Positions 17,395-26,337 of a DNA stretch of 51,430 nt are shown piece after piece. A program made the position numbers and the translations under genes. Location of the stretch: the NCBI GenBank assembly GCA_028697145.1, contig JAQVFR010000024.1, positions 1 through 51,430 of the forward strand. The letters are read 5' to 3'. The notes beneath the pieces were generated by a model. That model did not search any database. It was not told the DNA's origin and saw only the letters and a list, made by a program, of their open reading frames with translations. Every line of letters starts with the position of its first letter. The stretch's first letter is position 1. Origin of the DNA: Actinomycetota bacterium (GTDB taxonomy: Bacteria > Actinomycetota > Geothermincolia > Geothermincolales > RBG-13-55-18).

Positions 17395-19058
17395 CCGAGG
17401 GGATAGAATCCGCTCCGAGGGAGGAACCTACCGTCTTCGCCAGGGACGCCGCCGTGATGGCCGTGGGCACGGCCATCAGCCGCATTACGGGGTTCCTGCG
17501 CTATGCCGCCCTCGCCTATGTGCTCGGCCTTACCCTACGTTTCGGCCAGACCAACCTCCCCAGCACCTACAGCCTCGCCAATTCCATGCCAAACATGATA
17601 TACGACCTCGTTCTCGGAGGCATCATCGCGTCGCTCTTCATCCCCGTCTTCGTGGAGTACCTCAGCACTCGGTCCCGGGAGGAGGCGTGGTACATCGCCA
17701 GCTCGGCAACCAACATATCCATGATCGTCCTGGCGGTCGTGACCGCTCTGGGAATAGTGGCCAGCCCCCTTATCATCAGGCTGATGACCCTCTTCGGTTC
17801 CTACTCCGCCGGCGACGTCACCACCCAGGTGGTCAGGGACCAGGCATCCTTCCTGTTGCGTTTCTTCGTGCCGCAGATCATCTTCTACGGCCTGAGCGCC
17901 ATATTCGGCGGCCTGCTCAATTCCCACCGCCATTTCACCGCGCCGGCATTCGCGCCCATCGCCAACAATATGGTGGTGATCGGCACGGTGATCATATTTC
18001 ATTTCCTGCCGGGTCCCCGCGACAACTACCTGCACCTGGTCGTCCTGGCGGTCGGCACCACGGCGGGAGTCCTGGCCCAGGCCCTGGTGCAGATCCCGGC
18101 CCTGTTACGCATCGGGGTGCGTTACCGCCCCGTGCTCGACTTCAGGCATCCCGCCATACGCAAGATCGGCCGCCTCGCCATCCCCCTGCTCGGATACATC
18201 CTGTTGTGGCAGGTCGGCACGTGGGTCGTGTTCGCGCTGGCCATCCAGGTCGACGGCGGCGTGCCCTCTTACCAGTACGCACAGATGTTCTTCCAGCTGC
18301 CCTACGGCATATTCGCGGTCTCCATCATCACCGCCATCTTTCCCGCCATGAGCGAACACGCCGCCTTGAGCAAGATGAGCAGGTTCAAGGACACCATGAA
18401 CATGGGCATCCGCTCCACCCTGCTCATCATCGTCCCCTGCGCGGTCGTCTACCTGACGCTGAGCGAGCCCATCATCCGCTTCCTCCTGGAGCACGGCTTC
18501 TTCAAGACCGGGGACACTGAGCTGCTCTCCGGCGTGCTCTTCTACTTTGCGCTGGGCCTGATCCCTTATTCCATCGACATGCTGCTCACCAAGACCTTCT
18601 ATTCCATGCAGGACACGCGCACCCCCATGTTCATCAACTGCTTCGTGGTGGCCATAAACATCGGGGCGAACCTGCTTTTCTTCCATCTCATGGGGGTAAA
18701 GGGCCTGGCCCTGGGCTTCGCCACCGCCTACCTGTTCTCCATGCTCATCGACGGCACGGTGCTCCGCATCCGCCTGGGACGCCTGGGGGGCAACCGGGTG
18801 CTCTCCACGGCGCTGAAGACCCTGGTCGCAGCGGCGGCCATGACCGCGGTGATCTACGCCTCCAATTACCTCATCGCCGAGCTCCACCCGGCGGGCGGGC
18901 TCTGGAGGGACCTGCTGGAGATGCTGCTGCCCATGGCCGAGGGCATCGTGGTCTTCTTCCTCGTGGCCCACGCCCTGGGCATGGAGGAGCTCGACGCCCT
19001 CAAGTCCATGCTCGCGCGCCTGCTCGGCCGGCTGACGCAACATCGCCGGGGCGCTTGA
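17391..19058 (+). CDS. murJ: Lipid II flippase MurJ (MviN)
   Basis: The product has 555 residues from GTG 17391. About fourteen membrane helices show the MurJ/MviN signature: the AVMAVGTAISRITGFLRYAA start, then PNMIYDLVLGGIIASLFIPV. Later conserved stretches are FYGLSAIFGGLLNSHRHF and a KTFYSMQDTRTPM loop with the conserved Arg. MurJ moves lipid II across the cytoplasmic membrane for peptidoglycan synthesis. The length is typical without the long C-terminal pseudokinase extension found in mycobacteria. It is translationally coupled to the upstream DUF6049-like gene. Confidence 0.95.
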   Translation: MTEGIESAPREEPTVFARDAAVMAVGTAISRITGFLRYAALAYVLGLTLRFGQTNLPSTYSLANSMPNMIYDLVLGGIIASLFIPVFVEYLSTRSREEAWYIASSATNISMIVLAVVTALGIVASPLIIRLMTLFGSYSAGDVTTQVVRDQASFLLRFFVPQIIFYGLSAIFGGLLNSHRHFTAPAFAPIANNMVVIGTVIIFHFLPGPRDNYLHLVVLAVGTTAGVLAQALVQIPALLRIGVRYRPVLDFRHPAIRKIGRLAIPLLGYILLWQVGTWVVFALAIQVDGGVPSYQYAQMFFQLPYGIFAVSIITAIFPAMSEHAALSKMSRFKDTMNMGIRSTLLIIVPCAVVYLTLSEPIIRFLLEHGFFKTGDTELLSGVLFYFALGLIPYSIDMLLTKTFYSMQDTRTPMFINCFVVAINIGANLLFFHLMGVKGLALGFATAYLFSMLIDGTVLRIRLGRLGGNRVLSTALKTLVAAAAMTAVIYASNYLIAELHPAGGLWRDLLEMLLPMAEGIVVFFLVAHALGMEELDALKSMLARLLGRLTQHRRGA

Positions 19059-19138
19059 TGGCGGCATGCGCATGGCGTTCCCGCCAGGGATCCCGGGCTA
19101 AAGGAAACCGACTACTTGCGTCGAAGCAAATTATTGAT

Positions 19139-19558
19139 ATGAACGGAAAAGTCATGCTGTCGAGGCTGCGCAGCGAGGACGGGCAGGTGTGGAGCATCGC
19201 CCTCAAGATACTCCTCGTGGTGATCGTGCTCGGCGCGATCATCATCCAGGCGGGTCCCGTAATCTGGAATCACATCTCCATACGCGGCACGGCCGACGAC
19301 GCCGCCGATGAGGCCGTCATGACCTACCGGAGTTCGCGCGGAAACATGCAGGAAGTCGAAAAGGCGGTGCGGAAGCTGCTGGACGCGCGCGAAGCCCGCC
19401 TGTACACCGAGATCACCTTTATCAAAGGGAAGAACGGTGAGCAGGACATGATAGGCATTTCGGTGCGCAAGATCGTGAATACATACTTTTTCGAAAAGGT
19501 CGGCTACCTTTGCCGCTACACCGAAGCCGTTGCCTACAGCGAACGCCCCATTTATTAG
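19139..19558 (+). CDS. Single-pass membrane protein of unknown function
   Basis: The product has 139 residues if started at ATG 19139; the frame is open 84 nt further up, and no start has a good ribosome site. One membrane helix (ALKILLVVIVLGAIIIQAGP, near residue 23-42) follows a short basic cytoplasmic head. The external part, about 95 residues, resembles small TadE/pseudopilin-like or Tad-associated membrane proteins but has no motif I can name (TADDAADEAVMTYRSSR, FIKGKNGEQDMIGIS). It lies 80 nt after murJ and converges on the next gene, overlapping it by four bases. Confidence 0.55.
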   Translation: MNGKVMLSRLRSEDGQVWSIALKILLVVIVLGAIIIQAGPVIWNHISIRGTADDAADEAVMTYRSSRGNMQEVEKAVRKLLDAREARLYTEITFIKGKNGEQDMIGISVRKIVNTYFFEKVGYLCRYTEAVAYSERPIY

Positions 19559-19836
19559 AACGAGGTTTGAAAGTCCTCCCTCGACCTCGCCTGGGCCTCC
19601 AAGGGCCGCAGCATGACGATATGGCTGCGGTTGACATCGATGAAATCGGTGCGGAACAGCTCCTGGCCGCTGGCCAGATCGTAGACCTCGACGTCGGTGA
19701 GGGCGAAAAACGACGCCGTTTCCCTTGATTGCATGATGTCGGTCAAGCGTGCCCCGGCGAAGATGTGCAGATCGGCGAGGATGCGGTGCGCCGTGGTATA
19801 GATCTCCACCCGTATCTTCTCTTTCTTTGCATGCAT
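19555..19836 (-). CDS. Small conserved-looking hypothetical protein
   Basis: The product has 93 residues from ATG 19836, preceded by GGGAGGT. The frame is open further up but the ribosome site fixes this start. The sequence is a compact beta-rich domain (VEIYTTAHRILADLHIF, SRETASFFALTDVEVYDLA, DVNRSHIVMLRPL) typical of small single-domain hypothetical proteins in anaerobic Actinomycetota and Firmicutes. I do not recognise a function. Its 3' end overlaps the convergent gene at 19139-19558 by four bases. Confidence 0.65.
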   Translation of the reverse strand: MHAKKEKIRVEIYTTAHRILADLHIFAGARLTDIMQSRETASFFALTDVEVYDLASGQELFRTDFIDVNRSHIVMLRPLEAQARSREDFQTSF

Positions 19837-19946
19837 TCCGGACCTCCCAACCTCTTTCGCTAGCGAGAGCCGTCCCCTTCCCGGTGGATTCCAGTTAAAT
19901 ATACCATAAGGGATCGCCTTTCCCCTCTCGGCTCGCCTTCCGCCGC

Positions 19947-20651
19947 TCAGGCGGGAGGAGCCCTGCGTGACCCGGCGACTGGGGCCGGTCCGCCCGCCGA
20001 GAAGAGACGGTGCAGCCAGTATGATCCCGCCAGTTCGAGCACCGTCAGCAGAGCAGCCATGGCCGCCCTTCCCGCCGTCAGTCCCCCTCCCCCCTTCCCG
20101 GCGACGAGATAAACCAAGAGGAGATTGAGAACCCAGAAGGTGCCCAGCATGCTCGCCAGCAGCCAGAGCTGCCCCAGGCGGAAAAAGGGGGAGGGGCGCC
20201 ACAGGTACAGGAGGACCGCGGCGCCCCCCGCCAGGCCCGCCGCCGCCAGGTCAACGGGGCGTGACCCGACCTTCCTGGAGCGGTCTCCGGCGAAGACCTC
20301 GCGGTTCACCAGCGCCGCCCCCGGAAAGGCCATCCCCGCGCCGGCGGCAAAGCCGCTCAGAAAGCGGAGGGCATTGGTGCTTTCCCTCCAGCCGAGATAG
20401 CTGGTGAAGCCGTCCCATACCATGAAGAGGATCCCCGCCGCGCCCACGGCCATCAGGGGCCATGGCGGCATCCCCGCCCTGTCTCTTCCCCGCAGCAGGG
20501 AGAGCACGAGCACGAGGGTGAAGAAGGAGACGAACAGGCCCGTGTCCCGGGAGCACACGAAGAGTGCGCGCTCCCCAAAGCGCAGCAGCCGCTCCGGCCG
20601 TTGATGGCAGATGGCGAAACCCAGTTCCCAGAGCCAGCTGTCCCACCACAT
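19947..20651 (-). CDS. DUF2085 family membrane protein
   Basis: The product has 234 residues from ATG 20651. The N-terminus carries the DUF2085 hallmark pair, ICHQRPERLL near residue 14-23 and CSRDTGLFV near residue 33-41. Several membrane helices follow and the C-terminus is a proline/alanine-rich tail. Function of the family is unknown; the conserved CHQ and CSRDTG motifs suggest metal or thiol chemistry at the membrane face. It is separated by 51 nt from the PLP enzyme gene upstream and may share its transcript. Confidence 0.8.
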   Translation of the reverse strand: MWWDSWLWELGFAICHQRPERLLRFGERALFVCSRDTGLFVSFFTLVLVLSLLRGRDRAGMPPWPLMAVGAAGILFMVWDGFTSYLGWRESTNALRFLSGFAAGAGMAFPGAALVNREVFAGDRSRKVGSRPVDLAAAGLAGGAAVLLYLWRPSPFFRLGQLWLLASMLGTFWVLNLLLVYLVAGKGGGGLTAGRAAMAALLTVLELAGSYWLHRLFSAGGPAPVAGSRRAPPA

Positions 20652-20702
20652 CGCTTTCAGCCTGCCTGTCCGGCCGCCCGGGTATGCCGGCCCGCACCCA
20701 TG

Positions 20703-21806
20703 TTACATCTCGTATTCCAATGCCCTGCAGGGCATCTCGAAGAAGCGGTGAAATGGCTTGGAGAGCAGCCGGTAATCCGTGCCGGCGATCTGCGGGGAGA
20801 AATCCACGCTGTTGTAGGTGTTGACGAAAAGGACGCTCTCGTCCCCGCTCAGGCCCCTCCCCATCTCCAGCGCGGCCGCCAGCGCCTTTCCGGTATACGT
20901 GCCCTCGAGCTGCAGGCCCTCCAGTTCCCGCGCCTCCCGTACCGCCTTGACGTCGGCCGGGGTCAGGTGCGCATACCCTCTTCCCAGCTCGTTTGCGATA
21001 TAGACGAGATCGGAGGGGCCGGCCTGGGGCGCCCGTATCCCCGGGTCCAGACGGTTGAGCAAGGCGGCGGTCCTGTTCACCAGCCGCGCCCACAAGGCCG
21101 CGTTGCAGTAGGCCGTCTCCACCACCGCCACGCCCACCACGCGCGAGCGCAGCCCGGACAGCCGCAGGCCCAGCCACAAGCCCGCCGAGGTCCCGTGGGT
21201 CCCCATGGCGGTCACCACGAAGCCGGGTTCCGGCAGCACTCCTTCCTCGACCTGCTCCGCCAGCTCCAGCCCCGCGTTCACGTAACCCAGGCAGCCCAGG
21301 GGCGAAGACCCTCCCGGCCCCAGCCAGTACAGCCTCTCCCCGCGCAGGCGGGCGCCGGTCATCTCCCTGAGGAAGGCCAGCGGTATCAACGGGATGGAGT
21401 GCGCCCAGACCATGCGCACCCCGCTGCGGTAGTCCATGAGCAGGTTGCGCCGCACGTATTCGGCGCAGGTCTGATCGAAGAGCAGGGCCGTGGTCGAGAG
21501 GCCGAGGCTCTTGCCGTGTATGGCCGTCGCCAGCACGTGGTTGGACCCGGCGGCCCCCATGGTCATCACGCCGTCGCATTTTCTAGCCAGGGCGTCCGCC
21601 AGGACGAATTCCAGCTTGCGCACCTTGTTGCCGCCGTAGGCCTTCGAGCTGAGGTCGTCCCTCTTCACGTAGAAGCCGGGGAGACCATGCGCCTCCTCCA
21701 GCTCGCGCATGCGCTCGACCGGGGTGGGCCATTCCCCCAGGGCAACATGGAGAAGTACGTCCCTCAAACGGGGAAATCTGCGGAACAGGGCCGGTTCTTC
21801 CTGCAT
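20703..21806 (-). CDS. PLP-dependent enzyme of the D-cysteine desulfhydrase / ACC deaminase family
   Basis: The product has 367 residues. ATG 21806 is preferred to GTG 21815 because GAGGTGA sits just before it. The fold is type II PLP. The Schiff-base Lys is in YGGNKVRKLEF (near residue 64-66), preceded by FYVKRDDLSSKAYGG. The PLP-phosphate loop is MGTHGTSAGLWLGL, and MGAAGSNHVLATA lies between. D-cysteine desulfhydrases and ACC deaminases release ammonia and a keto acid. The real substrate cannot be told, and the variant SNH instead of a longer SNHAR motif may shift specificity. It is 10 nt from the preceding gene's stop, so an operon is likely. Confidence 0.75.
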   Translation of the reverse strand: MQEEPALFRRFPRLRDVLLHVALGEWPTPVERMRELEEAHGLPGFYVKRDDLSSKAYGGNKVRKLEFVLADALARKCDGVMTMGAAGSNHVLATAIHGKSLGLSTTALLFDQTCAEYVRRNLLMDYRSGVRMVWAHSIPLIPLAFLREMTGARLRGERLYWLGPGGSSPLGCLGYVNAGLELAEQVEEGVLPEPGFVVTAMGTHGTSAGLWLGLRLSGLRSRVVGVAVVETAYCNAALWARLVNRTAALLNRLDPGIRAPQAGPSDLVYIANELGRGYAHLTPADVKAVREARELEGLQLEGTYTGKALAAALEMGRGLSGDESVLFVNTYNSVDFSPQIAGTDYRLLSKPFHRFFEMPCRALEYEM

Positions 21807-21816
21807 AGCTATCACC

Positions 21817-22305
21817 TCACAGGCGGGGCAGCGCGCGCAGGTCCCTCAAGAAGAGGAGCATGGCGACGATGCCCACGGCGAAAAAAAAGAGGCCGCCGTA
21901 GGCGGTCATTTTACCGTATTCCCAGTCTATTCCCGGCGCGGCGCGCCAGAGATAAGCCCACACCCCGAGTGGCAGGTATAGGGAGGCTATGAGCAGGGCG
22001 AGGTTGCGCCTCCTCGCCAGGACGGCGGCGGGACATCCCAGGCTGGCGAGCATGAGCACGGTGAGGACGATGAACCAGCCGAGGTCTTCCGTGCCCAGGA
22101 GATAGAGGACGCAGAGGGAGAGGCCCGCCAGGGCCATCGCCAAGAGGCACATGGATGATAGCAGCAGGAAGGTCTTGGAGCTCAACGTGCGCGGCGGTTC
22201 CGGCCCGTTTACCTGCAGGTGGTAGCAGCGCCCGCACATCAGCTTGACGCCGTATTCCACACCTCCGGCGTCGATCTCTCGCCCGCAACCTCCACAGGTG
22301 ATCAT
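21817..22305 (-). CDS. Zinc-ribbon membrane protein
   Basis: The product has 162 residues from ATG 22305; the frame is open upstream, but this start yields a clean N-terminal zinc ribbon, MITCGGCGREIDAG followed by KLMCGRCYH (CxxC ... CxxC). Four hydrophobic helices follow. No clear ribosome site is seen. The layout is common among uncharacterised bacterial membrane proteins. Function unknown. It ends 10 nt before the PLP enzyme gene, suggesting shared transcription with that and the DUF2085 gene. Confidence 0.65.
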   Translation of the reverse strand: MITCGGCGREIDAGGVEYGVKLMCGRCYHLQVNGPEPPRTLSSKTFLLLSSMCLLAMALAGLSLCVLYLLGTEDLGWFIVLTVLMLASLGCPAAVLARRRNLALLIASLYLPLGVWAYLWRAAPGIDWEYGKMTAYGGLFFFAVGIVAMLLFLRDLRALPRL

Positions 22306-22337
22306 ATCCAAACGGTAACGGGTGCTCCCGCCCGGGG

Positions 22338-23141
22338 TCAACCTATGGCCGGCCTTACGCGGGAGAGCAGCTCGCGGAAGAGGGCTCCGGAGGAATCGAA
22401 CTCCACGCGGATGGCCCCATTGGGACAGGCGGCGGCGCAGCGCCCGCATCCCTTGCACTGTCCGGGGTCGATATGCGACCTTCCGTCACGTATGGATACC
22501 GCCCCCACGAAGCAGGTCTCCACGCAGGTGCCGCAGCCGGCGCAATCATCTCCCACCGAGATCCTGACGCCATCCAGCTTCTTTATGGCCTGCTTGAATC
22601 CGGGGCCGGCCTCCTTTATATCCGCGCGCACCAGGCAGCAGCAGTCACAGCAGAAACACACCACCAGGAAGTTGCGGAAGTCACGCAGCACGCCCATGGT
22701 GGTGGCGTCGAACCAGATGCGGCCGATCATCCCCGTGAGCCCCGTCTCCGACGCCCTCTCCAGGTGCTCCAGGCATTCCTCGACGCTGGCGCGGTGCCCG
22801 AGGGACGGGTGCAGGCGCGAGGCCGCCTCCCCCAGGAAGATGCACCCCAGGTCCCGCGGGTAGTTTACGCAACCCTCCTGGTTGCGGCAGATGCAGCCGT
22901 TGTGGATAAAACGGTGGGACGACGCCCTGATAAGCTCGGCGATGACCTGGCGGGGCAGCGCCGTGCTCTCGGAGCCGGGGATGTCCTCGTACACAGGGAT
23001 GAAGGTGACGTCGAAGATGCCGTCCCTGACCAGGGGAGCGAAGAGCTGCTTGAAGGGCGCGTGGGCGCTGAGCTTTTTCACCGCGTGAGTGAATGGCCAC
23101 AGCGAGAGGAACATCTTCACGACCTGTTTCGGGTAACCCAT
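22338..23141 (-). CDS. Iron-sulfur protein with C-terminal 2x[4Fe-4S] ferredoxin domain
   Basis: The product has 267 residues from ATG 23141 with GAGGAG upstream. The N-terminal half is a domain with Cys-rich spots (NGCICRNQEGCVNYP, VVCFCCDCCCLVRADI). The C-terminal 60 residues form a bacterial-type 2[4Fe-4S] ferredoxin: CAGCGTCVETCFVGAV and CKGCGRCAAACPNGAI. The N-terminal Cys clusters could hold further cofactors. It is likely an electron carrier or a sensor for redox enzymes; partners are not evident from context. No frameshift or truncation was seen. Confidence 0.8.
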   Translation of the reverse strand: MGYPKQVVKMFLSLWPFTHAVKKLSAHAPFKQLFAPLVRDGIFDVTFIPVYEDIPGSESTALPRQVIAELIRASSHRFIHNGCICRNQEGCVNYPRDLGCIFLGEAASRLHPSLGHRASVEECLEHLERASETGLTGMIGRIWFDATTMGVLRDFRNFLVVCFCCDCCCLVRADIKEAGPGFKQAIKKLDGVRISVGDDCAGCGTCVETCFVGAVSIRDGRSHIDPGQCKGCGRCAAACPNGAIRVEFDSSGALFRELLSRVRPAIG

Positions 23142-23415
23142 TAAGCTCCTCTTGTTTTGAGCGGCGTATTCTCTATCCCGATAGGAATACTCGATTATCG
23201 CACGCGCATATATCTACCGTACCGCGGCAAGCCGATCTCCGTACCTACGCTCGCCGGTGCCCCCCCATTATTCCAACTGCCGGACGCCCGGGCAACAGTA
23301 AGGGTCGGGTTCGACACTGCTATTGTTTTGCAGGCTCCTCGAAGAAGCCAACCGCCGTCACGGTTGACGGGCCGCACTTGGCCGGGCTCCCGGCACCCGT
23401 CAGGGGATGGAGGGG

Positions 23416-24222
23416 TCAGGCGTAGCCCGGGTCGTCGGGGAGGAGCAACTTCAGCTTCCCGTCCTCCATGCTCAGCCTGGGGAGGATGGCTGCGACCTCC
23501 TCTCCCGCGGGGGAACGCAAGGCCTCCTCCACGTCCGGGAAACGCGCCAGCGCCATGAGGTTGATGATGGTGGGGGGAAGCATCGGAAAGGAACCGCCCT
23601 CGTTCTGTTCCAGGGCATCGGCGGGAGAGATCCATACATGGCCGGTGACCTCCAGGTCGTCGTGGAGCGCGTCCTGGCATGGAGGTGCGGGAGCCAGGAA
23701 GAAGCGGGTATCGTAGCGGATGGGGGAAAGCTCCGGGGTGATCCAGTGCGCGAAATAGGCCAGGCTGTCAGTCGCCAGCTTCAGGCCCTCCCCGGCCACC
23801 ATCTCCCTGAACGATATGCGGTCCTTCCTCGCGTCCTCGCGCAGGGAGGCGAACCTGGCCGCCCTCTCGCCCCGGCAGGAGACGAACTCTCCCGTGGCAT
23901 CCCAGGCGAGAAGGATCCCCGTCTCCTCGAAGGTCTCCCTTATGCCCGCGATATAGAGCCCCAGGGCCCGGTCCGGTGAGGGCGCGTCCTTGATGACGGA
24001 CATGGCGTCCCCGGGGCCCACCCCAACGCACAACTCCACCATGTCCTCGCCGCAATCGGATTCCTCCAGCGCCCCTCCGGGGAAAACGTACACGTCCGCC
24101 GCGAAGTCGCTGCGGGCGTGCCTTCTTACCATGAGGACCTCGATGCCCTCACTCCCCGGTGCATCCCTCAACAGCATAACGGACGCCGCGTCCTTGGCTA
24201 CGGCTGGCATTCTATCTCCCAT
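23416..24222 (-). CDS. Nudix hydrolase, NUDT19-like
   Basis: The product has 268 residues from ATG 24222; Met5 is an alternative because GGGAGA stands before it. The Nudix box is split by an insertion: VYVFPGGALEESD at residue 45-57 and, about 40 residues later, AGIRETFEETGILL. This is the arrangement of the larger NUDT19/CoA-pyrophosphatase-like group. WITPELSPIRYDTRFF follows, also typical. Such enzymes cut nucleoside diphosphate-linked compounds, often CoA derivatives. This would fit the acyl-CoA genes that follow on the right, but that link is inference. Confidence 0.85.
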   Translation of the reverse strand: MGDRMPAVAKDAASVMLLRDAPGSEGIEVLMVRRHARSDFAADVYVFPGGALEESDCGEDMVELCVGVGPGDAMSVIKDAPSPDRALGLYIAGIRETFEETGILLAWDATGEFVSCRGERAARFASLREDARKDRISFREMVAGEGLKLATDSLAYFAHWITPELSPIRYDTRFFLAPAPPCQDALHDDLEVTGHVWISPADALEQNEGGSFPMLPPTIINLMALARFPDVEEALRSPAGEEVAAILPRLSMEDGKLKLLLPDDPGYA

Positions 24223-24661
24223 GACGTTCGATTTGCGGGCGTCATCTCTTTGTCTTCTGCCGCCACTATCTTAACACCACGATCGCAGGCAACCATACGA
24301 AGCCGCATCCCCGCCCAGGGCCGGGGAGAAGGATTGCTGAATCGCACGCCCTATCATTACATGGTTGACCGGATACGGCGCATCCACGCTGGGCCTTCGA
24401 TAATCAACTGCACCGTGGCTCCCCGGTGTGGGACCCGATATATGAATTACCCTTCGTCTTGCTTAACGCTTCTCCATGCGATATATGGCAGTTAATCCTC
24501 TTTGCCTGCATTCGAACACAGATGCGCTCCGAAACGCCGCTGTCGCGATCCTGTTCCGGCGACAATATGGCGCCTCCACATCCGTAAATGCGGAGGCGCT
24601 GCCAATACGACTTCCTGGCCTCGTATGGCCCTTAATCGAGCCCGGAAGTGCTAAGAAGCCA
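24223..24661. other. Intergenic gap with two hairpins
   Basis: No gene can be supported here. Two adjacent strong hairpins lie before the stop of the acyl-CoA ligase gene: TGTCGC with GCGACA at 24541-24566, and GCGCCTCC with GGAGGCGC at 24570-24599. They are in the right place to end transcription of that minus-strand gene, though no U tract follows. The boundary coincides with the point where base composition becomes visibly less G+C-rich. Confidence 0.45.
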
Positions 24662-26251
24662 TCAGGCCTCTAGGGTAAGCTGCTCACTGAGCTGCTTCCT
24701 GAGCATATGCTTGAGTGACTTCCCGGCTGGGTTGCGGGGAATCTCGTTTAGAACCACTACCTTTTTCGGAACCTTGTACCCAGCGATCTTCTCCTTGCAG
24801 TATGCGATGATTTCTTTCTCGCTAATCTCCTGTTCCGGCCTGGGCACAACCACCGCTACAACCGCCTCTCCCCACCTCGGGTGCGGAAGACCCACGACGG
24901 CGGCATCCTGCACTTTTTCATGAGAGAAAAGGAACTGCTCTATCTCGAGCGACGAGACGTTTTCGCTGCCGGTCACGATGATGTCCTTCTTGCGGTCGAC
25001 AAAATGAAAGAAACCATCTTCGTCCCGTCTGGCTAAGTCGTTAGTATGCAACCAGCCATGGCGAAGTGTCTCGGCAGTTCTCTCCTCATCCTTGAAATAT
25101 CCGATCATGATGGTCGGGCCCCGCATGACTATCTCACCGACTTCACCTGTGTCCACCTCTTTCTCCTCGTCGTCAAAAATCTTGACCTCCACGAGGCGGT
25201 GGGGTTTCCCTATCGAGCCGGGGTGTGCGATTATGTCCTCGCCGGAGGAGCAGGTACCCAGTGGCCCTGACTCTGTCTGCCCGTAATAATTGATCATCTT
25301 CACATCGGGAAGTATACCTTTCCATACCTCCGCGATGGCCTTAGGTAGCGCCGAACCGAAAGCTATGATCATCTTCACCGACTTCACGATCTCTTTCGAA
25401 AAGCCAGGGAGGCTGGGGAACAGAGCCAGCATGGCGGGTGGGAAAGTCCAGATAGTCACCTCATGCTTGCTGGTGAATTCCATGATGTTTACGGGATCGG
25501 GAAAGGTGTCTATGACTATCTTCGCCCCCATGTAGATACTGGTGAGGCAGAGCACTATCCCCGCTACGTGATACAGGGGCGCTACGAGCAGCAGGGCTTC
25601 TTTCTTCCCGATCTCAAGATCCGATACCAAGTGCATGGTCGTCATGTACATATTGAGATGGCTGCCCATGACGCCCTTGGGCCTGGCCTCCGTCCCGCTG
25701 GTATAGATCAAGGTCGCGGGATCGTTATCGCCCGCGATCACCAGTGGCTCTTCCAGGCTAACGTCCGCGTCAATCACTACCCCTATGTCCTCCCATCCTT
25801 CGCCGACGGCGGACCCGGTGAGGTCGATGGAAAGAAACTTCTGAACGCTCTTGATCTGTCCCTTAACCTCATCCACGTTGGGAGTCAGTGCGTCCTCGAC
25901 CACCAAGATCTTGGGCTCGGCATGATTCAGGATGTACTCGATTTCCCCACCCTTCAGCATCACATTGATCGGGTTCAGCACTCCCCCTATCTTCATGAGC
26001 CCGAACCAGATGAAGATGTACTCCAGGCATGGGTGGGATATGACGGATATCCTGTCCCCACGTTTCACCCCTAGTTGCAGAAGAGCGTTCGCCACCTGGT
26101 TGACCTTGTCGTTGAGTTCGGCGAAGGTCACCTCCCTGTCCCCGCAGACCATCGCCACATCCCCGGGGTAGATCTGCGCGGATCTCTTGACGTAATCGCT
26201 GAGGTTGGCCCGGCGCAAAAGGTGGGTCTCCAAATCGCTCAATTCCCTCAT
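24662..26251 (-). CDS. Acyl-CoA ligase (AMP-forming, class I adenylate-forming enzyme)
   Basis: The product has 529 residues from ATG 26251 with GAGGAGG upstream. It is the full ANL fold. The P-loop-like TLIYTSGTEARPKGV has the first Thr-Ser-Gly-Thr. Further motifs are YYGQTESGPLG (A5), LHTNDLARRDEDGFF and DRKKDIIVTGSENVSS (A7-A8). The C-terminal catalytic Lys is in PRNPAGKSLK. It would activate a carboxylic acid to its CoA ester. Specific substrate is unclear. The next gene upstream in the same direction is a 4-hydroxybutyryl-CoA-dehydratase-like enzyme, so a hydroxy- or short-chain acid is plausible. Confidence 0.9.
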   Translation of the reverse strand: MRELSDLETHLLRRANLSDYVKRSAQIYPGDVAMVCGDREVTFAELNDKVNQVANALLQLGVKRGDRISVISHPCLEYIFIWFGLMKIGGVLNPINVMLKGGEIEYILNHAEPKILVVEDALTPNVDEVKGQIKSVQKFLSIDLTGSAVGEGWEDIGVVIDADVSLEEPLVIAGDNDPATLIYTSGTEARPKGVMGSHLNMYMTTMHLVSDLEIGKKEALLLVAPLYHVAGIVLCLTSIYMGAKIVIDTFPDPVNIMEFTSKHEVTIWTFPPAMLALFPSLPGFSKEIVKSVKMIIAFGSALPKAIAEVWKGILPDVKMINYYGQTESGPLGTCSSGEDIIAHPGSIGKPHRLVEVKIFDDEEKEVDTGEVGEIVMRGPTIMIGYFKDEERTAETLRHGWLHTNDLARRDEDGFFHFVDRKKDIIVTGSENVSSLEIEQFLFSHEKVQDAAVVGLPHPRWGEAVVAVVVPRPEQEISEKEIIAYCKEKIAGYKVPKKVVVLNEIPRNPAGKSLKHMLRKQLSEQLTLEA

Positions 26252-26337
26252 CTTACTGGCCTCCTCCTCTCTCGAACCGAGTCACATCGAGGGGTGGCTC
26301 GGCTATGGCCTTGTACCTCCAACACTGCCTTTACCGA

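Noticed and set aside
23142-23415. Possible small gene between the ferredoxin and Nudix genes
   Set aside because: Frames here are short or run into the Nudix gene in antisense and lack ribosome sites; I see only a spacer.
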